NCBI RefSeq assembly: GCF_018873765.1
Contig: NC_057922.1
Location: 12,289,563 to 12,353,562, forward strand
DNA: 64,000 nucleotides
Direction: 5' to 3'
DNA from: Telopea speciosissima
Lineage: Eukaryota > Streptophyta > Magnoliopsida > Proteales > Proteaceae
A program made the position numbers and the translations under genes. Positions 37,090-48,191 of the stretch are shown here, in pieces (the first letter of the stretch is position 1; every line of letters begins with the position of its first letter). Below the pieces are notes generated by a model. It made no database searches. It worked only from the letters and a program-made list of their open reading frames with translations, and had not been told where the DNA came from.

Positions 37090-38064
37090 TTAAACATATC
37101 CTTCTTTTGATGCCCAGGATGCTATTAGGAAAGACCACAGGGTACCGACCTTTCTCAAGATATGAAGACAAATTAATACAAATACTCCCCCAAAAGCTGT
37201 CCTACTTTCCAGTGATCTTTCTGGGGAATGTATCATGAGGTAAAGGGAATCCATGGTAATCAAGATCCAACCAAGACTTTCCAACAGTGACTTGATCAAT
37301 GCATTTCTTCCTCTGTCTTCCCCTGACAATATGCAGACTATCCTCGAACATAGAGTACCAATGACAGAAAATGTTGTCACTGACCATCCTCTGTAAGAAA
37401 GCAGCCTCCCTCCCACGTGTAAAACCTCTTTTCGGCACACACAAGAAACACATTCCCCAGAAAGTGTTGATGACACAAGAGCCTCCAACCCTGTATAGAA
37501 AGGCAAGATGATGGAATCCAGGTACAAACTAGCATGCAGGATTCCAGAAACCATGGATGCCTCAAACAGGGCATGCTTGACATTCCTATCAGCTGCATTC
37601 TCAAAAGCAAGGGCTGAAATGCAAACCAGTTGGAGAATTGAAGGGCCCATGCAAGATAGAGGAAATATGGTGTTGATGCGGTTGCCCTTTGCAAACACTA
37701 AGAGGATGAATGGTAGGATAACTGGGCCAGAAGGCAGCCAATATCTCCTTGTTGACTGACTGAAACAAATCCCCCTGCACCCAGAGATCTCCAACATGGT
37801 AATAACGAGAGTTGCGAGGTATGAAGTTACAGTAAGGATGAGTACTGCAATATCCACAATGGGTGGGTAATTTCCTGGGTAAGTACTGTCACAGAAGTAA
37901 TGGTAAGGACAATTGATGGGATCAGTTGTTTCTTCCACCTGCCATTTGGTGCATTTGAAGAATGTTGTGCTGATATTTTCCATTCTCCATTCGGGTCGAA
38001 ATGCTGGAATTTCTGGATACAGTAGTAACTCCAACCCATCCATCATCACAGTGGCTCTCTTCAT
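37090..38064 (-). CDS. Uncharacterised multi-pass membrane protein, 324 aa
   Basis: Function unknown. I count about seven hydrophobic segments after an N-terminal region with a WQVEETTDPINCPYHYFCD cysteine-containing part. The first spans are PPIVDIAVLILTVTSYLATL and LPSGPVILPFILLVFA. Later ones include GPSILQLVCISALAF, a segment around GILHASLYLDSIILPF, TFSVIGTLCSRIVCIL, SLGWILITMDSLYLMI and GGVFVLICLHILR. The chosen start is MKRATVMMDGLELLLYPEIP, because the in-frame extension to an ATG at 38205 adds 47 residues of non-hydrophobic, leader-like sequence; the longer form cannot be excluded. There are no introns. The neighbour upstream is the B3 pseudogene in the opposite direction; the neighbour downstream is the RPF1 remnant. 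Several other open frames over the same bases are shadows. Confidence 0.75.
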   Translation of the reverse strand: MKRATVMMDGLELLLYPEIPAFRPEWRMENISTTFFKCTKWQVEETTDPINCPYHYFCDSTYPGNYPPIVDIAVLILTVTSYLATLVITMLEISGCRGICFSQSTRRYWLPSGPVILPFILLVFAKGNRINTIFPLSCMGPSILQLVCISALAFENAADRNVKHALFEASMVSGILHASLYLDSIILPFYTGLEALVSSTLSGECVSCVCRKEVLHVGGRLLSYRGWSVTTFSVIGTLCSRIVCILSGEDRGRNALIKSLLESLGWILITMDSLYLMIHSPERSLESRTAFGGVFVLICLHILRKVGTLWSFLIASWASKEGYV

Positions 38065-39266
38065 TTTATTTCTCTTCTTCCTTCCCTCTGCACAACTATA
38101 TGTCCAAGAGCTGCTGGTATGTAATATAAGATGTGCCTTTTCCTTGTCTGTTGGGAGGTTATTGTAACTGAGGTCCTGAATAATAACTGGAAGAAGAAAG
38201 CCCAACTGCCTGCTTATCTTCTATCTACCAAAAAATGTCGAAACTAGCCTTCCTTCTTGAGATAAATGACATCCTCTGATAAGGGTCTATTTTTTTCTTT
38301 TAACATAAAAGAGAGGTTTTGGGATTGAGACATGGTTGGATTATGCACCTAACAAGTCCTCTAAAATGTCAGATCGCTGGTGGTGAGGCCATTTCTTGTG
38401 AAATTTGGTCGATATCCATGTAGTCAAGGGCAAGTCTTGCAGGTGCGCTTGATACATTGAGTGTAAAAGAAATGAATGTAGTAGGGTCAGCTTTGTTTCC
38501 ACGGAATGTAGTTGCCATACGTCCACTGCAACTAATATCGAGAAAATATTTGAGGTTCATGCTTAGTTAAAAGTGGTTGGTAGTGTGATTTCCCACCCCT
38601 GTAGCTAATTCTGGTTATTGAAGTTCCTGTTTACCTAAAATTTATCATGTCTGAAGCAGGATTCGGTTCGTCTGTGGTCTGGGTGTGAACGGCGGCCGGC
38701 ATGGTTCCCACAAGCCCAGCTCGCCATGTGTTCGGCCGGAAATCCAACTGTTGGGGTGTATTAAATTCAACTTTCAAATTAAAAACCGGTGAGATAGAGT
38801 GAAGGCACGACCACGTAAGCGTAATTGTTGATTGAGAAAAGGCGGTCGATAGAGAGTGAGTGAGTGGTAGGGAACCGTCTAAACCGTATGGTGCCAGATT
38901 GGGGATTGATACTGAAAAGAATGGTCCACCAAACCTTCTTCTTTGTAGGCTTGTGGCAGATTTTGCAAGAGAGAGAGAGAGAGATTCAGTATTCACTTAA
39001 TAAACTCATTCCCTGCTTCCTTCTTTCGTCCTTGTGTTTGTTTTTGTGTAATTAAAAATTTTTTTTTTTTATGGAAGAGGAAACTTCCCTTTCTGATCCT
39101 CCTTTTTGTCTCCCTGTGATCTCCAAATCTCACTCTCCCGGTCGGATCTGCAGGCATATTATTTGCGGAGTCGGTGGATCCCACTTCCAGAGTATCATCC
39201 GTGTACTGTGGACACACTTGCACAGAACAGACTCTTTTGGAAGGAAGAGAGACAAAGAATCAGAGA
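38065..39266. promoter_or_regulatory. Shared upstream region: membrane-protein gene / B3 pseudogene
   Basis: From about 38815 to the ATG at 39267 the sequence matches the upstream region of the intact B3 gene (about 48845-49375), with GATGGTCCACCA-like, ATTCACTTAA and TCGGTGGATCCCACTTCC blocks. The promoter and 5' leader were therefore part of the duplication. Both have TCTGCAG|GC before the leader end, a possible 5'-UTR intron acceptor. Confidence 0.5.
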
Positions 39267-39946
39267 ATGGCGATCGAGGGTCGTGGACAGAATAACAAAC
39301 CTCACTTCTTCAAGCCCTTCCTACCCGATTCATATGAACAACTCGTAAGTCTCTCTCTCTCTCTCACCGACGGTTGGTTACAACTATGGAAACACCGTAT
39401 AGAGGGTTTTCTGGGGAGTGAAAAGTTACACTCGTTAATGGGGTATCCTTTTTAAGGATTTTTGTCCGAGGGAGAAAGAATTCTGTCCGGGAGTGCGGCT
39501 TAAGCCAGCACTTCCATGAGTCTATCTCTCTCCTCTTTATGTGAAAAGACATCTCTATCCCTTTGTTTTAAGGAGGAGAGAGATAGACATCTTTTGGAAG
39601 AGAGACAAAGAATCAGAGAATGGCGATCGAGGGTCGTGGACAGAATAACAAACCTCACTTCTTCAAGCCCTTCCTACCCGATTCCTATGAACAATTCGTA
39701 AGTCTCTCTCTCTCTCTCTCTCTCACCGATATGGAAACACCGTATAGACGGTTTTCTGGGGAGTGAAAAGTTACACTCGTTAATGGGGTATTCTTTTTAA
39801 GGATTTTTGTCCGAGGGAGAAAGAGTTCTGTCCGGGAGTGTGGCTTAAGCCAGCACTTCCATGAGTCTATCTCTCTCCGCTTTATGTGAAAAGACATCTC
39901 TATCCCCTTGTTTTAAGGAGGAGAGATATAGACACATGAGAGTGCT
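39233..39946 (+). repeat. Tandem duplication of the B3 first exon (357-bp units)
   Basis: Unit 1 (39233-39589) and unit 2 (39590-39946) are nearly identical and each includes a complete first exon: MAIEGRGQNNKPHFFKPFLP, a GTAAGT donor and a CT tract. Unit 1 ends inside a family-P MITE, whose right part is missing; unit 2 runs on into the complete MITE. The breakpoint therefore lies within the MITE and the duplication came after its insertion. Only one first exon can be used in a given transcript, because each has its own ATG and donor but no acceptor. Confidence 0.9.
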
Positions 39947-39972
39947 ACCATACTCCTGGACAGAAAACTACC
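39814..39972. mobile_element. Palindromic MITE, family P, copy in intron 1 of B3 copy A
   Basis: Same arms as 13471-13638: CTGTCCGGGAGTGTGGCTTA at the left, then the TTTTAAGGAGGAGAGA centre and a decayed right arm ending CTCCTGGACAG. A truncated version at 39469-39589 belongs to the other duplication unit. Confidence 0.75.
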
Positions 39973-40109
39973 GTCTTATTTAGGAATTGGTTTTATCTTT
40001 GCTGGCATACCATATAGGATGGTGACGACTCCCTCACACAATATTTACCCATATGTACATATGTAGGGTTTGTTGTCACCACCCTTGGTTACACAGGAGA
40101 TATATCTAT

Positions 40110-40299
40110 AAAAGGGAAACTGAATGCTACCTACTTGCGTGCATGCATGGCCCCAACGCCCAAACACAGGATCCCACGAAATGACCATGGCACCCTCAGG
40201 AATTATTGTCATTTTATGAGGGCATGACAATCATTTCATGCAGCCATGTGTCTAGGCACAGGGGTTGTGTACCGCGCACACAAGTAGCTTTCTTTCTCC
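40110..40299. mobile_element. MITE in intron 1 of B3 copy A (190 bp)
   Basis: Inverted ends: GGGAAACTGAATGCTACCTA at the left, and GTAGCTTTCTTTCTCCC at the right. No coding capacity. Confidence 0.6.
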
Positions 40300-40493
40300 C
40301 ATATATAAAATATGGGAAAGGATTCCCTCAAAGGTAGTGTGGGAGCATGCACAAAAGCAGCAACAATGATGAGATTTCCGCCTTTTATTGGAGGGGGGGG
40401 GGATTGTCAAGACTCTATGTAATCAAGGTTCTTTTTCCCATAAAATCTTGTTGTAAACAAGGTTGTGGTTACATCAAGTTTGTAATTTTATTT

Positions 40494-40686
40494 TTGGGAG
40501 AAAGAACTCTAACCGGTGTTGTGCCCACTGTGTACCTGCACCCAGGCACAACCACATGCGAGATAATCGGCATACCCCCTAGAAAGGCAGAAAGGACCAG
40601 GGGTGCTCCTATCATTTTCTGTGCGGCTGTGCCTCGGCGTTGGTACATGTCGCGGCACATCACTAGTTAACGTTCCTTTTCCCTTT
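40494..40686. mobile_element. MITE in intron 1 of B3 copy A (193 bp)
   Basis: Inverted ends GGGAGAAAGAACTCTAACCG and AGTTAACGTTCCTTTTCCC, with GTTGTGCC / GGCACATC just inside. A relative with GAACACTAACTGGT ends is at 63052-63245. Confidence 0.65.
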
Positions 40687-42978
40687 TTTTTTTTTACCCT
40701 TTATTTTATTGCCAAAAGTTATTTAATGTAATATTCAATGCAAAGGTTAAAAAAAAAGTTTTTAAAAAATTGAAAATAATTTAATACAGTTTTCATGTGA
40801 AATGATAGAAAAGTAAGGTTGTAATTTGTTAGTTCACCACTTGCTGTAATCAATTTATTTATTTAATCTTTTTAATATAAGATATCCATGACACTAAATC
40901 TTGTCATTTCACATAGATAATAATAGAAAGACAAGTCTTTTTTAAATTAAATTATTTATAAAAATATTTTTACCATTAACTTAAAACATTGAATAAGAAG
41001 GATACCAATCATACAAACTTCCCACTAAAATCATGAAATTATTAACATATATTTTGGCTGTTATAGGTAATCCCAAAAGCGTTTCTCAAGCATCTAGCTG
41101 GTGAGAATTGCAAAGATGGACAAGAAATCATACTGAAAAACCCTCGGTGCAAAGACAAATCATGGCCTGTGAAGCTGAAGGGGTTTTGTTTTAAAGAGGG
41201 TTGGAGTGATTTTGTTAGAGACCATAAACTATGTCTTGGAGAATTTGTAGTTTTTAGGCATGAAGGTGGATTAGTTTTCGATGTTATCGTATTTGGTCAT
41301 TCTACATGTGAGAAGACAAAATACCCAGCTCTTCAAATTAATATGGAAGATGATAACAGAGTCAAGGAGAAAGAAATCAAAGGTATAGTCTTAGTTATTT
41401 CAATGGTCTTTCGACAGTGTTTATTTTGTTTCTTGACCACTTTTTACTTAACAAATGGTTTTTGGTTTAATGTATTTTGAAGGTTCAGTGAGTTCTGTTC
41501 CTCTAAGTAGCCGAGTCATAAGCCGTTGCATGACTCATTCTAACCGAAGAAAGGTAGCCATGAATAGTTCCAGCAGACAAGCTTCTTTTGAGGACTTAGG
41601 AAAGCAATTCGAGGTCAAGAGGCCTCATAGGGTAAACCTTCATACTCTCTCTGTCTCCGTCTCCCTCTGGAATATTGAAACAAGTAAGGGGTTGTGTGTT
41701 GCAGAGGCATCCGACAATTCCCAAGTACTTTTTGAGATCTAATGGCGTAAGGGGGAAAATTTACAAAGTGATCATCAAAGATCAAAAGGGAAGGTCATGG
41801 CCAGTGAACCTAAGCCGTACTGGGAACAGACTGGGAAGTGGATGGTTTGAGTTCGTGTCTACAAATCGCTTGAAAGAAGAAGACACATGTGTTTTCAAGC
41901 AAAGCAATTCGGTAAAGATGTCAGTTATGGAATCCTTTTCAACTTGTTTCATTCCCTTCTTCTTTTGCAGTTTCACGATTTTATTGTTGAAACGCCCACC
42001 TGTGCCTCCCACGTAAAGCAAAAATCTCACCCTTGTTGATTCTCCTGTGCGTGCGGTTATTGGCCCTCGCACTATAAGGATCATCCTGCTAAGCAAAGAA
42101 TCCTCTCCCCCATGAAAAACATACCTAACATTTTCTTCTAAAAATTTTCAATGAAAAATGAGCATACTATGTGTTAGAATTGCAAACAACCACTAGCTCG
42201 GTTGGTTGGAGGCATTGTAGCAAACCTCCAAAATGACATTTTGTTGTGGATCTAATTTTTATGCACGACAATGCCTTACAGCCGTTGGATGGAGAAGCAC
42301 GACCACATGGCTGGACATAAAACATTTTGACTTTTCCTATTTTGAAAAATTTTGAAGTTAGAACGATGCTTCATTCCTATTACATATTTGTGCTGTGCAT
42401 TGTGTGTGATATAGTTGTTGTCAAGAAGTCCAGGTGCATTTTTTTTAATGGCCGCTTTGTTGTTGTTGCCTTAGTTTCCTCCATCACAAGATGTGTTTAC
42501 TGTTTGAAATTAAAAGACAGAATATTTAAAGATATTTACATAGTTTCCCAACCATATACCCTTTGCAAACCCATAAATAATTAAACTTGACAAGTTTCAT
42601 TGTAGATTGACATTCTCTTTCGATGGTTTGCAGAAGAAATAGATCAGGTGCACTTGTGCTTGATTTTACTGTTTCTAGCTCCTAGAATATAAGGGCTCTT
42701 ATAAAAAAGGATGAACAGATTGAGCCCACTAATCCATCATTTGAGAAGAGTCTCACGCCATTCAACTTTAGACACCATCGTTTGGTAAGTTCTTCAATCC
42801 TCTCACTATGATGCTATGGTTGTTATTAGTAATCTATTTTTTTAGTATGATGACAAATCAGGGGTGTTATTAATTGTTACCTGGTTCATGTTTTGAATCT
42901 TTTGATTATAAATGGGACCGAGTTTCTCTTCACCATGGTAAAAGAGATTCCATTATTTTATAATGGGAATTTTTTTAT

Positions 42979-44663
42979 GAGTAAATTACTCCCCTATCCT
43001 CTCGATTATACTCTAATGATAAACCCCCCCCTGGGTTTTGAGTAATGACTCTCCCCTCCCCTGCATGCCTAAGATTCTATCAACCTACTCATTCCATTAA
43101 AAACGACTGTTAAATGGTGACATCATCTTAAATATATTCAATAAAACCCCAAAATACCCATATATTTGTGATATTCCAATAATACCCTCTAACCATATCA
43201 AAACCCTAAAAACATCTCTAGGAAACGCCGCTGCCACCACGGCTGTATCCACCACCACTTTCACTTCCGTAGCCACCGCCGCCACCATGAAAGAACCTTG
43301 CATAGGGTTAGGAAGCGTCGATGTTGTTAATGAGAATGCCAACATCCAGACCTTCAATGGCTTCCCGAATCTGACGTATCTCCTCGGAAAGGTCACCGGA
43401 GAAATAAACCACCACATTCTTGATCTGGGTGTTCCCAACGAAGAAGAATTATGGTGAATTTGGTCAAACAGAAGAGACCCAGAAAAGATAAGAAAGAAGA
43501 AGGGATTAAGATCGTCTGAGTTGAGGTGAAGTGAAGTGAGGAAGATGGGTTTCATTTTTGGGAGTCTTGGAAAGGGAGTGGGTCACGGTGATGAGGTGAA
43601 GTGAGGAAGATAGTTTAGGTCACTCCAATCACAACTGGAAGCTAAGCCCTACTTTAGGTTACTCCAATATCATAACTCTCTCTCTCTCTTCCTTCGCAAC
43701 CAGCTATTGAATTGCCTCTTTAATCAAGGATTCCGCTTCTGTATAATCTTCAGGTTTCTGTTTGATATTCCACCAGTCTACTTCAAGGCTACTTCTTCAA
43801 TTCTGATTTTTCTGAATCTGGTATCAGTTATTGCTTTAATTGCACATATTATTGTTTAATCACTAGATCATACCATTATTAGTTCATTGTTTTGAGCCCT
43901 TAAATCACTGCTACCAATTTCTGTTTTCCATCGGGGCTTTCAAGTTTCCTAACTCCAACAGGAAACCTCAATATGTCTCAAATCAGCCACTGCATTGTAA
44001 TCAAATTTTACTCTCATATTATCCCTGTTAATTAGACCGTATCGACCAGGTTCAGCCCCAGCCAGATTTGTTCCGACTATCAACTTTCTCTAATCTGGTT
44101 CTAATTCCTAACCCTGTGGTTCTGGAATTCTTCTATGCTGCACTAGGAAAGAGAATTCCATCTATAAAGACTCCAGAGTGATCTGCAATTGAGGAATAAA
44201 TAAGAAAAAAACGAAGACCCTATAAAGAATCTAATCTGGGTTTGTTCGAATTAGCTAGGATTTGTTGAGATTAGTAAAGATTTGACAAGAAACAGAGACT
44301 GATAACATAAAATCCTCAATGGACATCTGAAAGTAGGAAGAGGAGAGACGATGAGTTATGGATCAGTAGCGTTCCTTTTAAATGGGTAGGGATGATCAAT
44401 TTATAATGAAAAATGATTTTATATCTTCTATTTTTGAATCAACCGATTGGGGGCAAAGTTGCAGGCGAAGTTGCAGGAGGAAGAAGAAGAAGGGGGTCAG
44501 AGGGTAATATAGTCTTTTTATAACACTTAACAGCCTTTTTTAACGGAATGGGTACAGTTGATAGAATCTAAGGAATGCAGGGGAGGGGAGAGTCATTACC
44601 CAAAACCCAGGGGAAGGGTTTGTCATTAGAGCATGATCGAGGGGAGGGAGGAGTAATTTACTC
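42979..44663. mobile_element. Chimeric Pack-MULE in intron 5 of B3 copy A, 1.69 kb
   Basis: Long terminal inverted repeats (about 140 bp, 42979-43118 and 44525-44663) begin GAGTAAATTACTCC and share CCCTGGGTTTTG, AGTAATGACTCTCCCCTCCC and AGATTCTATCAAC. The target duplication is perfect: tttttttat at 42970-42978 and 44664-44672, the 9 bp of Mutator-like elements. No transposase is present. The interior holds pieces of at least two host genes on the minus strand (next entry), and a further CT-rich and leader-like stretch at 43670-44360 whose source I do not recognise. The intact sister gene lacks this insertion, so it postdates the gene duplication. Confidence 0.9.
43217..43430 (-). pseudogene. 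Captured KCR1-like fragment joined to a glycine-rich segment
   Basis: Minus-strand codons 43430-43287 read [20 protein letters not shown] and then [16 protein letters not shown], next IDAS, a stop, and PYARFFH. This follows, residue for residue in order, the Rossmann-fold part of plant very-long-chain 3-oxoacyl-CoA reductase (KCR1), which has [20 protein letters not shown] and SYPYARFFH; the Tyr is now TAA. Directly joined in frame (43286-43217) comes HGGGGGYGSESGGGYSRGGS, a glycine-rich tail as in glycine-rich RNA-binding proteins. The join has no counterpart in KCR1, so two captured sources are likely. It is dead as a reductase: no catalytic Tyr-Lys part is present. Confidence 0.75.
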
Positions 44664-45562
44664 TTTTTTTATTGACACTTCTTGAGAATGTGTCAAATAA
44701 TGTGTAACTTTAATTTTTTTGCCCTTTTTATGTGATACAAAATTTTTCTAATTAAGGTGATAATGTCATTTCATATGTATACTAAAAAAGTATGCATGCT
44801 AATAACACCTTTTAATAAAAACATGATATGTTACTTTCAACTTATTGTTGAAAACCCTTAGACAAAGGTGCAATTAAAAGAAGATGCGAAGTTCTAAGTA
44901 CATTTATAGAGGTGTCATTTAGATACTTCAATTCCTTTTATAATAGATGAGACTCTAAGGGTAATGTGGAAGAGAAAACTTATATTGAATTTTGAATATG
45001 GAAAAAGTACACTTATATAATCTTATCTAATTATTCATTTTTTACTCACATAAGTACTTTTGTAATTGTGATGATAATAATTTGTTTATTTTTAATAGGG
45101 ATTTTGTAACCTTACTTCTTTTTTTACCGTTTTAGTATTATATTTATTTTTTTTCTAACAAGGGTAATCGTGTCTTTTTTTACATGTATACTAGAAATAT
45201 GTGCATGACAATGACACCTTTTGATAATGACATAGTGATATGTCCGTCTTTAAATTATTTTTGAAAATCCTTTTATATCCTTATCTTAAAGAACTTTTGA
45301 AAATAAAACAAAGGACAATTAAAAGAAGGTATCAAGTTCTAAATACACCTATGTAGGTGTCATTCAGGCACTTCCTTTTATATATGTTAAATTTTCAACA
45401 TATTCATTAGATATTTGTTTTTCTTCGATGAATTCATCAGAGATTATTTGAGTAAAACCTGAACAGATTTTGTACTATATTGTTTCTAATCATCAAATTT
45501 ATAATGTTTTTTTTTTTTTTTTTTATGAGAATCAAATTTACAATGTTGTTTCACTTTTATAG
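44664..45562. repeat. Intron 5 of B3 copy A, right part, with diverged direct repeat
   Basis: After the MULE, a roughly 200-bp segment at 44764-44945 recurs in diverged form at 45168-45385, with TATGTATACTA, CAATTAAAAGAAG, AAGTTCTAA and AGGTGTCATT in the same order. The sister gene has none of this: its whole intron is 128 bp. Confidence 0.65.
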
Positions 45563-45808
45563 AATGTCCCAATGTATTTTGCAAGATTGAATGATCTTAT
45601 TGGAAAAAGATGCAAAACAACTCTCACAGATAGAAATGGAATGTCATGGAGAGTAGAACTGAACCATAAGAAGAGCAATGGCCAAGTCTACATTTGAAGT
45701 GATTGGACTCAGATCTGTGCTTCAAATGGATTGAAGAAAGGTGATACCTACACTTTTGAGCTCACACGCAAAGTAAAAAGGAAGGTCATGGTGTTCTCCT
45801 TGCTTTGA

Positions 45809-47076
45809 ATCCGGCCATGAAAAGACTATCCAATCTCATTGAATCCTACAAAAAGCTTCACAAAGCCTTACCTTAAGATATTTAGAATACTCCAAGTGCT
45901 TCACCACTAAGCTCCATATGTGCCAAACCCTTTTTTTTTTGGAAGAAAATGGTTCTCAAATATCACGAAAAGATGAGAGAATTTTGCTAGGTGGGAATCT
46001 ATTGAGGTTTTTTTTTTTCCCATTTATCCAACTCTTAACCACTCAAATTCAATCCAAATGATTAAAAAGGGAAGGTTTTTTTGTCTTCCATTTATCCAAC
46101 TCTTAACCACTCAGTCAATCCAAATGATTAAAAAGGGAAATTATGTAGGAAAGGAATCAAATAGGAATTGAATAGAAATAAATAAAAAAAAATCAATATG
46201 AAAACTAGAACATGTTGGGCAATATAGTTGTGACAGACACCAAATTTTACAATTGGCTTTTTGCTGGGGGTTCAAAATGGAAAACCGCATTAATAGGAAG
46301 GTGAGAGCCGCATTTTTCTGAGAGAGTATTCATAATGCATTCCCACAGCTCATTATGTAAAAGGGTGTGAGAAAGAATGCCCACTCTGATGTCGTCGGGA
46401 TATTTTTCCATTTATCCAATTCTTTACCTGTTAAATTCATCCAAATGACTAAGAATGGAAACTTTGGTTAGAAAGGAATCAAATAGGAATTAATAAAAAA
46501 AAATTAAGGTGGTAAACCAGAACAGGAAGAAGACACATAATGGGAAAAATTCAAAGTCGGCTGGTGAGGCAGCAAGGACGATCAATAAAAATTATCGTGG
46601 TCGGAGAAGATGAACCTCAACCGACTATTTCGAGTAACAATCCATCAATTTAATGGCTATTAATTCCATTTACTTGTAAAACAGTTACACATCAATTATT
46701 CTCATTTCATGCAACTCAACTAGAAAATGAAGGAGTTTAGTTTCATGCAATTATATTTTCTCCTTATCTTTTGTCGCTTATGGATTTTAAAGCCTACTCA
46801 AATGCCTACTAATAGTCCTCATCACAAGGTTATTGATAATGCTCATCAATCTCCCATAATGGCCAACGGTTGCAACTCTACTCTGTTCGTAACTCCGTAT
46901 GACAATGAAGAGTTTACGCTGAAACCACAACTAACTGTTGGATTGGGGGGACCCGTCCAGCGGTTTAAGGCACGACATACACGACCATAAGGATGTTACT
47001 TCTAGGTCCACACAGGTTATAGCCCGACCGAGCCCGATTGAGAAAACTCCAGACCAACTCAAAACAATTTTATTAA
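45809..47076. other. Intergenic stretch with a thrice-repeated motif
   Basis: No gene. The block CCATTTATCCAACTCTTAAC, followed by CCAAATGATTAAAAAGGGAA, occurs near 46021 and 46078, and again in diverged form near 46408, the last two followed by GGAATCAAATAGGAATT. An open frame at 46727-46990 has no recognisable domain. Confidence 0.5.
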
Positions 47077-48191
47077 TAAGGCTGCAACTAAGGGTGTCGA
47101 TTTTGGACTGGAACCGGTAACCGGACCGAAATCGTCTCGCTAGGAACCAGACCCAATCCACCCAATAGCTTATTGGTCCAGATCTGATCTTAGTGATAGG
47201 TTACTGGTCCGGATCGGGTCTGGTCCTCAGAACCATTAAGGAATTGTTGGAACCGGAAGAACTGCATACACTTGAACTTGTCATGCACCATTTTTTCTGT
47301 TTTAAAATGTTAAAAGATGATCCTTGCTATTTAAACATACAGTTAAAGTAACTTTTATTATACAATTATTGTCCAGTTGCTATTAGACCATTACCCGAGA
47401 TTAAGCAAGACACTTGGCCCCTCAAATTCTAGTATTCTAACCCTCTCATATCTGTTGAACATAGAGGATACACACCAATAGTTACTGAATAGCTTTTGAA
47501 AGATTCTAGGTTGCTTGAGATTTCTCATTCCAATGGGAAAAATGCTTTACATTTGGCTACTCAACAAGGGCATGTTTGGACCTGATTAGGAACTGGAACC
47601 GGACCACCCATTAGTTAATGGTCCTGGATCTCAGATTTGGAACCGGTGAGCTTATTGGTCCGGATCTGGTCTTGACACTTTAGAGCCAGAACTGCTAGAG
47701 AACCAGATCGATAGCCCAGAACCAAACCAGTTGACACCCCTAGCTGCAACAGGGTCGGGTTGGGCCGGGCTTTTTAAAACCCAACCCAAACTTGAGTCCC
47801 TTTAGTTGGCTCAGGCCTTGACTCAGGGCCAAAAAAATCCAACCTTGACCCGGCCTTAAGGTTGGGCCAAGCTAACCCTAATTGGCCCTGACCATGAGGA
47901 GGGAGAAGGGAGATGTAGGGGTTGAGGCAGGGGGAAAGGGTGATGTAGGGGTTGGGCCAGGCTGGGATAAAGAAGAAAGAAGAAGAAGAAGAAAACAAAA
48001 GAGAGAGAGAGAGAAAGAAGAGTTGGGCTCAGCCTAAGGCCTCAACCCTGGTCCGACCCGGCCCTGACATAGGGCTAGAAATTCTCAACCCTGACCCTCT
48101 TGCAGGGCCAGGGTATCTCAGACCAGACCCTGTTTGGACTCAAGGCAGGTCTAGGCGAGCTTAGGCCACCAGGGTCAAACTTGCACCCCTA
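47077..48191. mobile_element. hAT-type element (GGGCCGGGTC family), split by a second element
   Basis: Ends are TAAGGCTGCAAC (left) and TTGCACCCCTA (right). Near-matching 8-mers tttattaa (47069-47076) and cttattaa (48192-48199) flank it. It is the same family, in the opposite orientation, as 59003-59555: both have GGGTCGGGTTGGGCC-like, GGCCTTGACTC / GAGTTGAGGCC and CAGGGTC motifs. The left terminus is interrupted after 12 bp by the element at 47089-47742. No coding capacity. Confidence 0.75.
47089..47742. mobile_element. hAT-type MITE nested in the 47-48 kb element, 654 bp
   Basis: Terminal inverted repeats are TAAGGGTGTCGA and TTGACACCCCTA, with a perfect 8-bp target duplication gctgcaac (47081-47088 and 47743-47750). 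The duplicated bases are part of the host element's own end. The interior has GGAACCGG / CCGGACC motifs on both strands, as in the 26-27 kb element. Confidence 0.85.

Larger units (their letters stand above)
39267..45808 (+). pseudogene. REM-type B3 gene copy A, transposon-swollen pseudogene
   Basis: Sister copy of the intact gene at 49376-52810. Exons by homology: 39267-39344 (second version 39620-39697), 41067-41382, 41483-41631, 41705-41919, 42634-42784, 45563-45808. B3-1 and most of B3-2 are open. In exon 5 a TAG replaces the Lys codon after FTVSSS, and in exon 6 a TGA replaces Leu in VYI(L)SDW, so the third domain cannot be made. A protein ending after B3-2 (about 262 residues) remains conceivable. 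Intron 5 is 2.78 kb against 128 bp in the sister, owing to a Pack-MULE and other sequence. Intron 1 carries a duplicated first exon and three MITEs. Confidence 0.85.

Noticed and set aside
37202-37759. Several 80-105 codon frames over the membrane-protein gene
   Set aside because: Other-frame shadows of the 37090-38064 gene.
38631-38996. 121-codon minus-strand frame upstream of B3 copy A
   Set aside because: Overlaps the promoter region shared with copy B, where the frame is not kept; no domain.
43097-43555. 152-codon minus-strand frame taken as a whole gene
   Set aside because: It is one of the wrong frames through the KCR1-derived piece and crosses the MULE's terminal repeat.
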